A stretch of 64,000 nucleotides of DNA from Chelydra serpentina (lineage: Eukaryota > Chordata > Testudines > Chelydridae). Below, in pieces: positions 47,174-58,044 of the stretch. The DNA lies in NCBI GenBank assembly GCA_037349315.1, contig JBAIAC010000026.1, forward strand, positions 4,216,001 to 4,280,000, in the 5' to 3' direction. Made by a program: the position numbers and the translations under genes. The notes beneath the pieces were generated by a model. The model had not been told where the DNA came from. It saw only the letters and a list, made by a program, of their open reading frames with translations, and made no database searches. The number at the start of each line of letters is the position of its first letter. Within the stretch, counting starts at the first letter, position 1.

Positions 47174-47813
47174 AGCTTGTGACAGACTCTGACGAGTGGG
47201 GTACAGAAGTCTGGTAGAAGGCAAATATATTGGCCACTGGATAAATAGTTTTCTGTTCCCTGAGTGACCAGAGCAGGGGCTGCACTAGAACAAGCAGGAA
47301 CTTTCTGGAACCAATGTAAGGCAGGCAGGCTAATTAGGACACCTGGAGCCAATTAAGAAGCACCTGCTAGAATCAATTAGGTCAGGCTGGCTAATCAGGG
47401 CACCTGAGTTTAAAAAGAACCTCACTTCAGTTTGTGGTGGGCGTGCGAGGAGCTTTGAGCAAGAGGCACTAGGAGCTGAGAGTAAGAGGGCGTACTGCTG
47501 GAAGATCCTGTGGTGAGGATAAAGAAGGTGTTGGGAGGAGTCCATGGGGAAGTAGCCCAGGGAGTTGTAGCTGTCGTGCAGTTGTTCCAGGAGGCACTCT
47601 AAACAGCTGCAATCCACAGGGCCCTGGGCTGGAACCCGGAGTAGAGGGTGGGCCCGGGTTCCCACCAAACCTCCCTACTCCTGATCAGACACAGGAGGAA
47701 TTGATCTGGACTGTGGGTTCGACCAGAGGGGAAGATCTCTGAGGCAAACAAAAATCCGCCAATAAGCGCAGGACCCACCGAGGTAAAGGAGGAACTTTGT
47801 CACAAACTAAACT
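47174..47813. mobile_element. Probable solo LTR inside the hAT
   Basis: About 640 bp bounded by TTGTGACAG and CTTTGTCACAA, so termini TGTGAC/GTCACA fit the TG...CA rule. The hAT sequence is interrupted here and resumes at AACTAAACTATTG, as judged from the copy at 6686. A 4-bp TSD (AGCT/AACT) is only partial. No retroviral genes. Confidence 0.6.
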
Positions 47814-48043
47814 ATTGTCGTATGTAAAGTAAGCAAGGTTTTCAAAATGTTTAAGAAGCTTCATTTAAAATTAAATTAAAATGCTGATCTTACGCCACCG
47901 GCCCGCTCAGTCCACTGCCGGCCTGGGGTTCCGTTCACGTAGGCCAACAGCAGGCTGAGTGGGACCGGCGGCAGGGACCCGGCTGGCAAGGGGCCGGCAG
48001 TCAGAACTCCAGACTGGCAGCGGGTTGAGCGGGGCCGGTGGCT

Positions 48044-48100
48044 GGGACCCCAGACCGGCAGTGGGCTGAACGGCTCAGCCCGCTGCCAGTCTGGGGTCCC
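48044..48100. repeat. Inverted repeat (hairpin) in hAT core
   Basis: Arms of 26 bp at 48044-48069 and 48075-48100 (24 of 26 pair) around a 5-base loop, starting GGGACCCCAGACCGGCAG. A second inverted repeat with CCGCTCAGCCCGCTG/CAGCGGGCTGAGCGG lies near 49138-49184. Confidence 0.85.
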
Positions 48101-49418
48101 GGCCCTGCCCACATAGAGTGGGTACCTACCTTCTCCCTGGTTCGAGCCCATTCTCTTCCTCTCTCTCTGCACTGAGCTGAGGGTGGGAGTGCACAGGGCT
48201 GGGGGTGAAGGAGCAGGGTGGGGGTTGGGGTGTAGGGTCTGTCCAGGAGCTAGAATGAGGGAGGGGGCTCAGGGTTGGGGCAGAAGGTTTGGGTGTGGAG
48301 TGTTTACCTGGGCAGCTCCCATTTGGTGCGAGGGGTGCAGGTGGGAATGTGCAGGGGTCAGGGCAGAGGGCTGGGGGTGTGTGAGGGGATCAGGGCAGGG
48401 GCTTGGGGGCTGTGGGGGGGGTAGGGCAGGGAGCGGGGGGGAGTTGGGACTCCTGGGTTCCGGGAAGGGGCTGGTGTCTGACGCTCAGGGGAGGAGTGCT
48501 GGGAGTGAGGACTCTGGATTCCTAGGTTTCCAGCTGGGCTCTAGTTGTTTGAGGGGGTGGGGGGCAGACGGAGACTAGGGCTCTGGACTCCTGGGTTCTG
48601 CCCTCAATGCCGGAGGGGAGCGGGGTCCAGTGACCTGGGGTGGGGAAAGAGGTGCGACCCAGCTGGTTCCAGGGCCCAGCAGACAACGAGCCGCAGCCCC
48701 CTGGCTTGGGTTCGGGCTGTGGGACGCAGCCTGCCCCAGTACAGAGCCGAGCTCATCCCGGCACCGGGGCTCCAACCCTGGGGCAGCCTGCCTGAGTCCA
48801 GAGAGCGGGGCTGCCCGTGCTCGGGGCGGGCGGGCACACGGCGCAGCTGGGACCTGGGACCCTTCCCCACTTACAGGCCTCGCGGGTGGTGCAACTCCTG
48901 TGGGGCCGGGTCCCTCTTCTTGCCCCCGCTTGCAGGGCCGCTTGCGGGGCCGCTCACACTCCGCAGGTAGTGGTATGGACACGCTAACCCGGAAACACAA
49001 CCTCCTGCCGGAAGTGACGGAGGTCGGGGCGGGGGGGAGCATGTGCAAATGCCGGCGGGAGGGGCGGGGAAGAGCAGGCCGGGCCAGGGAGGATTTTAAA
49101 TGGCACGCTTCTGCCTGCCAGGGTCCCAGCCACCGACCCCGCTCAGCCCGCTGTCGGCCTGGGTTCGGCAGCGGGCTGAGCGGGGCTGGCGGCCGGAACC
49201 CCGGGAGGCAGCAGCGTGCCATTTAAAATCGGCTCGCGTGCCGTCTTTGGCATGCGTGCCATAGATTGCCGACCCCTGATCTAGTCTGACCTGTATAGCA
49301 CAGGCCAAAGACCTGCCCCCAAATTATTCCTAGAGCAGATCTGTTAGAAAAACATCACATCTTGTCAGTGATGGAGAATCCACCACAACCCTTAGTAAGT
49401 TGCTCCAATGGTTTATAT

Positions 49419-50244
49419 CAGGCCTGCACAACATGCGGCCCGCGTGGGCTCACTGTGCGGCCTGCCGGGTGGAGGGGGGTGAGTAGGTGGGCTCATTGTG
49501 CGGCCCAAAATCTGGGACTGTGTCCGTTGGTCCTTTTTGCTGCTTGTCTCTGGGCTGGGGGTTGTCCCAATGCTGCAAAAAGGGTGTTCCCAAAGGAAGG
49601 TGCTTGCTTCTAACCCCCGAGGCCGTCAGTATGTCTGCTCTTCTCTAGTCAGCCCACTTGACAAGTTCGATTGTCCTTGGTCTGGTTCCCATCCCCTCTC
49701 CAAGGGTTGCAGCTGTCTGGAGGTGCCTGCCTTCCACGCCTTCCTCATTCACACCTCATTCATTCAACAGGGCAACTGAATACAAAGTGGGGGGAAGATC
49801 TTATTCTACTTCTAGCAAAAAGACATTTTTCTTTTACCTTCATTATACTACCTTAGGGGCCCTCTATAACATATTACCAAGGTTCAGTACAAAGTCATAT
49901 ATAAGTTATACAAAAATGCATAATGCAGAGATTTATCTACAACTGCATTGATTGACTGTTGTGTGCAGTAATATAGTGACCCCTGGGGGGGGGGGTGAAG
50001 AGGGGTGTGATGGTGTGGCCGAGCGGGGAGGGGGGGCGGGTCCTATTTTACTGCTGTGATCTGGTCACCCTATGCGTGCTGTTTCTTTCCCCCTCTACAG
50101 GTTTCCGCACCCCAGCGCTGGGGAAGGAGGGGTTGTTTCCACGGGGCAGGCGGCGCTGGGGGGGGAGGGGGAGGGAGTTTCGGTCCTCAGCTGTTTTCTT
50201 TGGAGTAATATGGCCCTGGCCGCTTTACGAGTTGTGCAGGCCTA
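49419..50244. mobile_element. hAT element, about 826 bp
   Basis: Ends CAGGCCTGCACAAC and GTTGTGCAGGCCTA are inverted repeats, with near-exact 8-bp TSDs GTTTATAT (49411-49418) and GTTTATAA (50245-50252). Includes GGCCCGCGTGGGCTCACTG, typical of this kind of short-lived hAT relative. The interior has G tracts around 49985-50035 and 50155-50175. It interrupts the old CR1. Confidence 0.82.
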
Positions 50245-52654
50245 GTTTATAACTCTGATAGAAATTTACACCTTATTTTCAGTCTGAATTTGTCTAGCTT
50301 CAACTTCCAGCCATTGGATTGTGTTATATCATTCTCTGCTACATTGAAGAGCCTATTAAATACTTGTGCCCCATGCAGGTATTTACAGACTGAAATCAAG
50401 TTATCCCTTAACCTTCTCTTTGTTAAACTAAATAGATCAAGCTCCTTGAGTCTATCACTATGTTTTCTATCCTTTAATCATTCTTGTGGCTCTTCTCTGA
50501 ACCCCCTCGAATACGTCAACATCCTTCTTGAAATGTGAACATCTGAACTGGACACAGGATTCCAGCAGCAGTCACACCAGTGCCAAATACAGACATAAAA
50601 TATCCTCTCTGCTCTTACTCATGACTCCCATTTACGCATCCGAGGATTGCATTAGCCCGTTTGGCTACAGCACAACCCTGAAATGTTTTTCAGAGTCACT
50701 CCCTCCTAGGACAGACTCCCCTGTGCTGTAAGTATGGCCTACATTCTGTGTTCCCAGATGTATATACAATCCACTTACCGAGCAATCCACATCGCTCTGT
50801 ATCAGTGATCTGTCCTCTTCATTAGTTACCACTCCACCAACTTTTGTGACATCTGCAAACTTTGATGGTTTTGTATTTTCCTCCAGGTCATTGCTAAAAA
50901 TGTTAAATAGCGTAGGGCCAAGAACCGATCTCCACGAGATCCCACTAAAAACACACCTGCTCGATGATGATTCCCAGTTTACAGTTACATTTTGAGACCT
51001 AACAGCATCTTGGAAGGGGACACGAACATGCACGTGAGGAAGGGCAGAGGCCAACTGATTACCTGACCAGGCTCAAAAAAGGTTCTTTCTGCTACAAGTG
51101 CAATCATGGAAGTTTCTAAAAGAGCGAGGAGAAAACATTCTGACAAGAGAGGCCTAGCCTCAGGTCCTGGCAGTGAGGTGTCTGCCTCCAAACCAATGGC
51201 TGGACGCCAGACCTTCCACCAGGGACACCAAACAGCCTGTAGCATGGGCATGTGGCGCTCAGGATTCATGTCTTTAGCACAGTCAATGTTCCCTTTAACC
51301 GCGTTTCCTCAGCATACACTTCTGCCAGCAGGAATGCACAATACATCAGGAAGAGGTTTGTGTGTGAAGGAGGGGTGGCAGGACGGTGTGCACGGCACAC
51401 AAATGCTGCCCGCTGCACATTGCTTAAATGGCTCTACTTCCAAGACGAAAATGCCAGCAAAACCAATTAGTGCCAGTCAAAGCACACTAACTGTTTTCAT
51501 AATTGGTTCCTTATGTTTTGAAATGCAAAATACAACTGCAAAGTTTGCCTGGGCGGCTCAGAACTACGCAGAGGAGACTAAACCATCAGCTAAAAGCTAA
51601 AGTGACTTCCAGGCAACACCTTGGTCTCTCTTTTCAGGCTGGGTTTCTTTAACAAGCAGCACACGGGAAACAGGAAAATAAAATTCAGTATGCTAGGCCC
51701 CCTCCATGGTTTTGTGAGTACCCAAGCAAAGGCCTATCTCCCTGTGAGCTCAAAGGGGATTTATATTTTGCTTCTCAGACCAGCTAAGCACCACAGTGAA
51801 GCATGAAAAATGGGTCCAATTCTTCACAATTTAAAGAAGCTGTAGCTTATGTAACGCTTCAAAGGTCAGTAAATCATCCCAGTTGCTCTCAGAGTGAGAC
51901 ACTGCATTGGATGCCATTCTCTCATCCATGCGGGAATCTGGCTTTCATGGGCATTCTGCCCTGGGGTGCTCTGCCCCCACAGTATCGCTCAGACTCTCTC
52001 TCCCTCCTCTCCTGTAGCACCCAACAGGACCTGCGACAAGGATCCACCACCCTAGCTGAAGTGCTCTGCAGCCCGTCAGGACTGAGGCACTCTGCCCCCA
52101 CTCTGCACTCCCATCCTCTGCACTAGGGGAAGGGACATGTCTGCATAGAAAATGCACACCCTCCTCCATGGGGCAGTGTAACAGCACTGATGCTGGACTA
52201 CACAGCCTGCTCCAGACTGGGTCCTAGCTGGAGCCTCTTAAAAGGGCAAAGCCTTGAGAGTAGCCATCAGCTGCCCAGGAGGTAACAGGGGAGGGAGAAG
52301 GTGGCTGAGAATAATTTTGCTGCAGGAGAATGACAATCCAAACCATGACCATCACGAGAGGAACAAGTGTTGAAAAGCCTGAGCCAAAAGAACAGCCTCA
52401 ATCTAGCAAGACAGGGCTGGATCCTCAGCCAGAAATTTTGCAGTAAGCTGTTCCAAATGCGTCTGAGACAGAAGCCGCTCGTAGCAAACAAGCCTTTCAC
52501 ACCACAAAAGTGACATTCAGGGGACTAAGAACCCTCTGGAGATTGGAGCCAGGGTCTGGGAAAGGTGTGCAAAGTAGAACTGCGGAGGCTCAGACGACCG
52601 GTGGGTTAGAAGGTAGAGAGCACTTCCTGCAACGAGGCAATGGAAGATTTCAAA

Positions 52655-52860
52655 TAGTGCTAATTGTTATTTATTATCAGTATTACTGTAGCTCCCAGGA
52701 GCCCCAGTCCTGGACCTGAACTCCAATGTGCTGCATACTGTACAGAGAGAGCAAAAAGACAGAGCCTGCCCACCCCCGGCGGCAAAATTTACTTGTGTAA
52801 ATACAAGACAAGAGACAACAGATGGATACAGACAGACCAGTGGGAGAGTACGAGGAAACA
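52655..52860. repeat. Ancient LINE-like repeat
   Basis: Shares GGAGCCCCAGTCCTGGACC and TACTGTACAGAGAGAGCAAA with 35495-35640, then runs on with AAGACAAGAGACAACAGATG. L3/CR1-like by word order. Non-coding. Confidence 0.5.
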
Positions 52861-53276
52861 ATGAGACAACTGGGGTGGCCAGTCACTGGGAGAGTTGGGG
52901 ATACGATGTTTCTGACCTTGAGGCTTTCTGGAGTGTTACATGCTGTGACACTGAGCCAGCAAGGGTTAAGCACCCAGCAGCCTAAGTGATCTAAAATCAA
53001 CCTTTAGGGACATATTAGAGAATTATTGAGGTGGTAATCAGGGCCATTCCTTGTAGATAGCTATCAAAACCCTGTGAAAGTAGACTAAATGCTTTGAAAT
53101 GGAAACTTGTATCGTTAGTGAATTAGAAGAAGATACTAATTATATTTGTCTGTGTTTACCTATATCTTGTTAGATGTTAACTATGTAACCAGATTAGCTT
53201 GTAGATGCTAAACTTCTGTTCCTGTCTATTACATTGTATTGATTCAGAGATCAAAAAATATTATTAACATTTAGAT

Positions 53277-53668
53277 CAGTGGCTCAACTTTTCCAGACTA
53301 CTGTACCCCTTTCTGGAGTCTGATTTGTCTTGCATATCCCCAAGTTTGACCTCACTCAAAAACTACTTGCTTCCACAATCAGACATAAAAATACAAAAGT
53401 GTCACAACACACTCTTACTGAAAAATTGCTTGCTTTCTCATTTTTTCCATACAATTATAAAATAAATCAATTGAAATATAAATATTGTACTTACATTTCA
53501 GTGTATCATATATAGAGCAGTATAACAAGGCATTTGCCGTATGAAATTTTAGTTTGTACTGACATCGCTGGTGCTTTTTATATAGCCTGTTGTAAAACTA
53601 GGCAAATATCTAGATGAGTTGATGTACCCCCTGAAAGACCTCTGCATACTCCTGGTTGAGAACCACTG
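53277..53668. mobile_element. hAT (Charlie-like) element, 392 bp
   Basis: Ends CAGTGGCTCAACTTTTCC and TGGTTGAGAACCACTG are inverted repeats with an exact 8-bp TSD ATTTAGAT (53269-53276, 53669-53676). AT-rich interior, no coding sequence. CAGTGGTTCTCAACC-type ends are typical of Charlie hATs. Confidence 0.93.
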
Positions 53669-54107
53669 ATTTAGATGAAACTTGGGTGTAATAATATCAT
53701 TTTATATATTTCTCTTTGAAGTTTGTAGTAAATGGTTTCTGAACTGCTAGAATGGTTAGTTATCTTACGCTAATGAATGCAGCTAGTTACCAGTGTGCAC
53801 CTAGGAAATAGAGATATTACTTCACTGTAGCATTATCCGCTGTCAAGAGGCTATCAGCCTGCTAGAGGACTATAAAAGAATTCTAGGGCCTAATCCTTAC
53901 CACCTCAGCTCTGCTTAAACTGGGTTAGGGGAAGTTTAAATCACAAGGTTGAGGTCTCCAGGTCCATTCTGGATTACCCTGCTGTTTCCCATGGAAGAAT
54001 TTAAACAAACTCTACACATGGACTGACTCTTGGAATTGATTCTGGATTTTTTTACAAGTCAGCAGCTCATCTCTTCTTGGTCAGTTTCCTAGCACTTTAT
54101 TCTAGGG

Positions 54108-54440
54108 CTGTCGATTAATTTCAGTTAACTCATGCGATTTAACTCCGAAAAAATTAACCGTGATTAATCGCACTGTTAAACAATAGAATACCAACTGAAA
54201 TGTATTAAATATTTTTGATGTTTTTTTACATTTTTAAATATATTGATTTCAATTGCAACACAGTATACAAACTTGACAGTGCTCACTTTATATTATTATT
54301 TTTATTACAGATATTTGCACTGCAAAAATAGCAAACAAAAGAAATTGTATTTTTCAGTTCACCTCATATTGCATGTAGTGCAATCTCTTTATCATGAAAG
54401 TGCAACTTACAAATGTAGTGATCCTCACCATATTTGACTT
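54108..54440. mobile_element. hAT-like left end, truncated
   Basis: Starts TAGGGCTGTCGATTAATT with AACCGTGATTAATCGCACTG just inside, a known type of vertebrate hAT end. No matching right end or TSD was found before the sequence changes character near 54440, so the right half is missing. Confidence 0.65.
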
Positions 54441-55439
54441 GGCGGTCCCAATTTTGGGGATCGTCTGCCCCATTCTTTGGGGTTTGCCCTGATTGAACAA
54501 CCTCAGCATGCCCTTCTAGCGACCACAGTCCAACACGCTATCCCAGTAATCGCACAACCTTGATAGTGATGGGGAACACTCCTCTCTCAAAGCTCTTTAA
54601 ACACATTAAGCCTCACCCTCCATTTTACAGACCCCTGCTCCATGTCGTCCTCCCTCCCCCCCGCGCACACACCTTCTGATTGAGAAGGGATTGGCATGGC
54701 TCCTTCCAGTGCCCCTGAATAAGGCTTTCAGATTGGCCAGAGGCATTCAAGGTGTTCCTCAGCTCTCAGCCGCCTCCCATTTGATTAATGCATGGTGATG
54801 CAAGAATTATAATGGGAAGGTCAAGTGCTGGGCCAGCTCTAGAATATACCCCAGTCAATGCTGCCTGTGCTTCGAACCAAGTCTGAGGCTTAAAGGTGCA
54901 AAGGACTTTGCAACACTGCAAGGTCTACAAAAGAGGAATAGTTCCCTCTGACAAAACCCTAGTTCTCTGCATCAGAATTGAGGCCTGCTGGCTGTCAGCC
55001 CCCTTGGAACACTCCCACACAAACACCATTTAAATCCTTCCAACACACAGTGTTCATGCTAAAAACGAGCGGACATGTGAGACTGCTCACCATTTCCCTT
55101 GCAGGGTTTCAGGGCAGTTAACTCTAACAGGAACTACGACATCAGAGCACCCAGCTCCGCTATGTGCATCCTGGCTGGAACCAGCCACAAAGAAAGCGGG
55201 GAAAAGTCCTAATTGGATTCCTGTCTGCCTGAGAGAGACAGCAAAACGCTAGAGGTTAGAAAGGTGAGAATGAAAATTAACTTCTAAGGAGTTAAAAGGA
55301 CAGTGATGAAAATAGCAAGATTTTTTATATATCTACTGGGAAGCAAGAAGTGAGTTTTACAGCTAAACCCAAGCCTAGAGAGAGGAGGGGATGGGTGGAG
55401 TCACTGGAGAGGGGTGTGGCCAGTGGGGAAATTGTTCTG

Positions 55440-55530
55440 TGTCCATACCGCACCTAGCACAAAGGGGTCTGGGCCATGTCTAGGGCTCTAGATGCTACAG
55501 TAATACGAATTAATAATAATAAATGTTAAA
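55440..55530. repeat. Ancient interspersed repeat tail
   Basis: ACCGCACCTAGCACAAAGGG, TCTAGGGCTCTAGATGCTAC and AATAATAATAAATG follow the order of an ancient LINE/SINE 3' end. Diverged. Confidence 0.45.
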
Positions 55531-56129
55531 TAGTTATTGTTGAAGAGGGGAGCGAGGGGCATTGTGAACCACTAGAGGGATTTTAGTCTGTAGAATATGG
55601 AAGGTTCTGGAAAGTGGGCAGGGTATCCAGTAACGTGATTGTCCAGCCAGTTTTGTGTAGAGTCTTACTCTTTAGCTTTCAGCATTGAGGTCACTAGGGA
55701 GCGATTTCACCCTTATTACAGTCAAGGTGAATGCTGTGACCACTACTGAAACCAGGCCATTAGTGTCTACTGATTACCAATCATTGCATGAATTTATCTG
55801 CTTCAATAGCAAAGATTTAAGAAAACTGGATGCCCAGGTAAAGAACTTGAGGAAAACAACTAAAAGAACCAACTCTGACATCCATGCACGATGGTTGGTT
55901 GAAGCTGGGAAGTGACTCAATAATGGTGGGAAAAATGCAGTCCTACTCAATGCTGTTGATTCTATAACTGAAAACTTGCTGAAGAGGCCTCTGCCATGTG
56001 CTCAGGCAATAAAAATACAGCTGGAAATGAGCAAACCCCTCAAACAGACATCCGCGGGGTCAGCGTCCTGCTTAAACCTTGCTGAGAAAGCACCAGCAAG
56101 CAGTCCCAACGGGCACCGTGGGAGGTCAA

Positions 56130-56225
56130 GAGTTCTTCGCCAGCACCTGGCATTAGCCACTGTTGAAAGACAGGATACTGGGCTAGATGGACCATTGGTC
56201 TGACCCCGTGTGGCTGTTCTTAGTC
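56130..56225 (+). mobile_element. CR1 3' end, plus strand
   Basis: GATACTGGGCTAGATGGACC, ATTGGTCTGACCCCGTGTGG and CTGTTCTTAGTCA are the CR1 3' end in plus orientation. Strongly 5'-truncated. Confidence 0.8.
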
Positions 56226-57347
56226 AGAATACAGAATCGTTCTATGTGGTAGGTGTTCACCCCAAACAAGAGACAAGAACTAGGGAGGGCTGGGGGATGA
56301 CTTGCTCTGAGTTCTCTCATGCCTTCTGGCACAGGAAGATAAATGTGAGAGCACAGGGCATGCCATGTGCGTGTATAAAGTAAATACCTACAGGAATACT
56401 GTTAAAATGTTATTTGGGTTGCAATGCCAAGCAGTCAAAAGTTAGGAAACACTCGGTTTATGGTTGTCTATGCAACTTTAATTTGGTCAGCTTGTGCATC
56501 CAGCCTGTGCAGTGAATGACATGGGTCCTGTGGAAAGACTGAATAACCATATCATAATGCATACACACCAGGGGGCAGAATGAAGGTTACATGGGAAAAT
56601 TTAAATCTGGCACTTTCTAGTGCTTGACTTTGCAACCTAAATGTTTTTAATGCGGTTTTTGGTATACATTTCCTACTTTTTTAAAACAAAGGAAAGGTGA
56701 AAACGAGTTCCACCATGTAAAAGTCTAGCAACCCCCTGACCATGCATCAGGGTTTGACGCTTGAACCTTCAGCACTGACCTCTAAGTACCTGAGCTACAG
56801 GACTAATTGCATTAGCTGGCAGTGAGAGAAGGGCTGTTATCCCAGAGCAGAGATGAGCTGCTGGCACCATATGCTGGGGAGCCTGGACCAGGCCTCTCCT
56901 CCCACCCTCCGGGAGCTACCGCCCCATGTGAGGCCCCCAGAGATGAGGACTGACTGTTGCAGCCATGTCCTGGGTGCCACAACAAGGAGCCCTACTCAGC
57001 TCCCCCTTCAACTCTTGCTGCTACAGCATCTCTGGCGGCTCCCAGGTGTTCCTAGCGTGGTAGTTTCTGCAGCGGGGTGGGCATTCTGGAACGTCTGTGC
57101 ATTCCATTATTTTAGCAGACTACCAAAAGTTCCCAAACAAATGCAAGTGAGACAACGGAAGTTATTATTTCACATACTGATCTCTCAGCCATCCCAGAAC
57201 AAAACTTAATGAGACAAAGGAAAAGGCACTTCCCTGCCAAATTTCAAAGGACTGCTTCCAGCATTGGGGTGTTGGAGCGTCTCCACAAAGGCATCAATTA
57301 TAATGAAGCGAGACAACCTCAGTATAGGAATTGCTACAGTTCCCCCT

Positions 57348-58044
57348 TGTAGCGGGGTGGTCACCCGCTCCAGCCCTGACAGGGTTGGAGTCAGCCCTGG
57401 GGGGAAGGACTGGAGGGCAGGAAGGTAAGCTAGACTGAGTGGGGAAGTAGCCTCAGCTGGGGGCCACGCCGCAAACAGACAAACCTGGCCCTATAAAGAC
57501 CAGGGCAGTCAGGAGCTCCAGCAGTCTCCCTCTGCATGTAGAGGGAGAAGGGCCTGGCTGCAGGGACCGAAGTAGAGTACCTAGATTGGAGCAGGGCTGG
57601 GGAAGGGCCTGAGGAGCTGGGGAGCTCCGGCCAGGAAAGCCCCAGGCTGCGGCCTAGTGTTAGGCCCAATAGATATTGGGGTTGCAGGGGACAGCCCCAG
57701 GGTTAGAGAGGCAGCAGGTCCAAACCCAACCTTGCCTGTGATGAGTGGCTTATACTGCAGTCTGCCCCAGGGCACGGGGGCTAGCTGGTGACTGGCAGTA
57801 GCCTACGACTGAGGCGAGGTGGGGATAGTGGGTTGGGGGTTCCCCAGGGAGGGGAGACCCAGATCTGTGGGGTATTGCCAGGGGGCAACACCCCAGTTAA
57901 AGGGGCACTGGGGTCCTGGGAGGGACACGGTGACAGAGCGGTCAGGCGGACCACTGGCCTGCAGAGGGCGCTCCAAAGCTGGACAAGCTGATTCCCCAGA
58001 GCAACCAGTAGGAGGCGCCGCAGGGGTGAGTCCGAACGCTTACA
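57348..58044. mobile_element. Probable solo LTR, 697 bp
   Basis: Bounded by TGTAGCGGGGTGG and GAACGCTTACA (TG...CA). The flanks CCCCT and ACCCT agree at 4 of 5 positions as a possible 5-bp TSD. GC-rich with a CCTATAAAGACC box at about 57490, which fits an LTR promoter in plus orientation. No retroviral genes nearby. It could also be another kind of interspersed repeat. Confidence 0.55.

Larger units (their letters stand above)
47052..49278. mobile_element. Large GC-rich hAT element, 2227 bp
   Basis: Ends CAGGCGTCGGCAGCC and ATTGCCGACCCCTG are inverted repeats with the exact 8-bp TSD ATCTAGTC (47044-47051, 49279-49286). The left part matches the small element at 6686 in reverse orientation (AAACTATTGTCGTATGTAAA, CATTTAAAATTAAATTAAAA). 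It holds a probable LTR at about 47174-47813. Its 47880-49260 core is very GC- and CpG-rich with several inverted repeats. Long overlapping frames at 48183-49226 on both strands reflect this composition. No transposase seen. Confidence 0.88.
47011..51000 (-). mobile_element. Old CR1 LINE split by two hAT elements
   Basis: Three blocks of one diverged minus-oriented CR1: 47011-47051 (AGATTCCAAGGCCAGGAATG), 49279-49418 (TGACCTGTATAGCACAGGCC) and 50245-51000. On minus the last block retains an RT remnant, GPTLFNIFSNDLEENT, with FADV in place of the catalytic FADD, plus an in-frame stop after SDVDCSV. The blocks are rejoined precisely by the TSDs ATCTAGTC and GTTTATAT/GTTTATAA of the two inserted hATs. 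Dead element. Confidence 0.85.

Noticed and set aside
48183..49226. Several long overlapping frames on both strands (up to 215 residues)
   Set aside because: They lie in the GC-rich core of a hAT, overlap each other in all frames, have low-complexity G/A/R/P composition and no domain. Few stops are expected at this GC content.
50041..50080. Second copy of the TA-flanked MITE (GATCTGGTCACCCTATG)
   Set aside because: Only one end-like word is present, without a partner; not enough to call.
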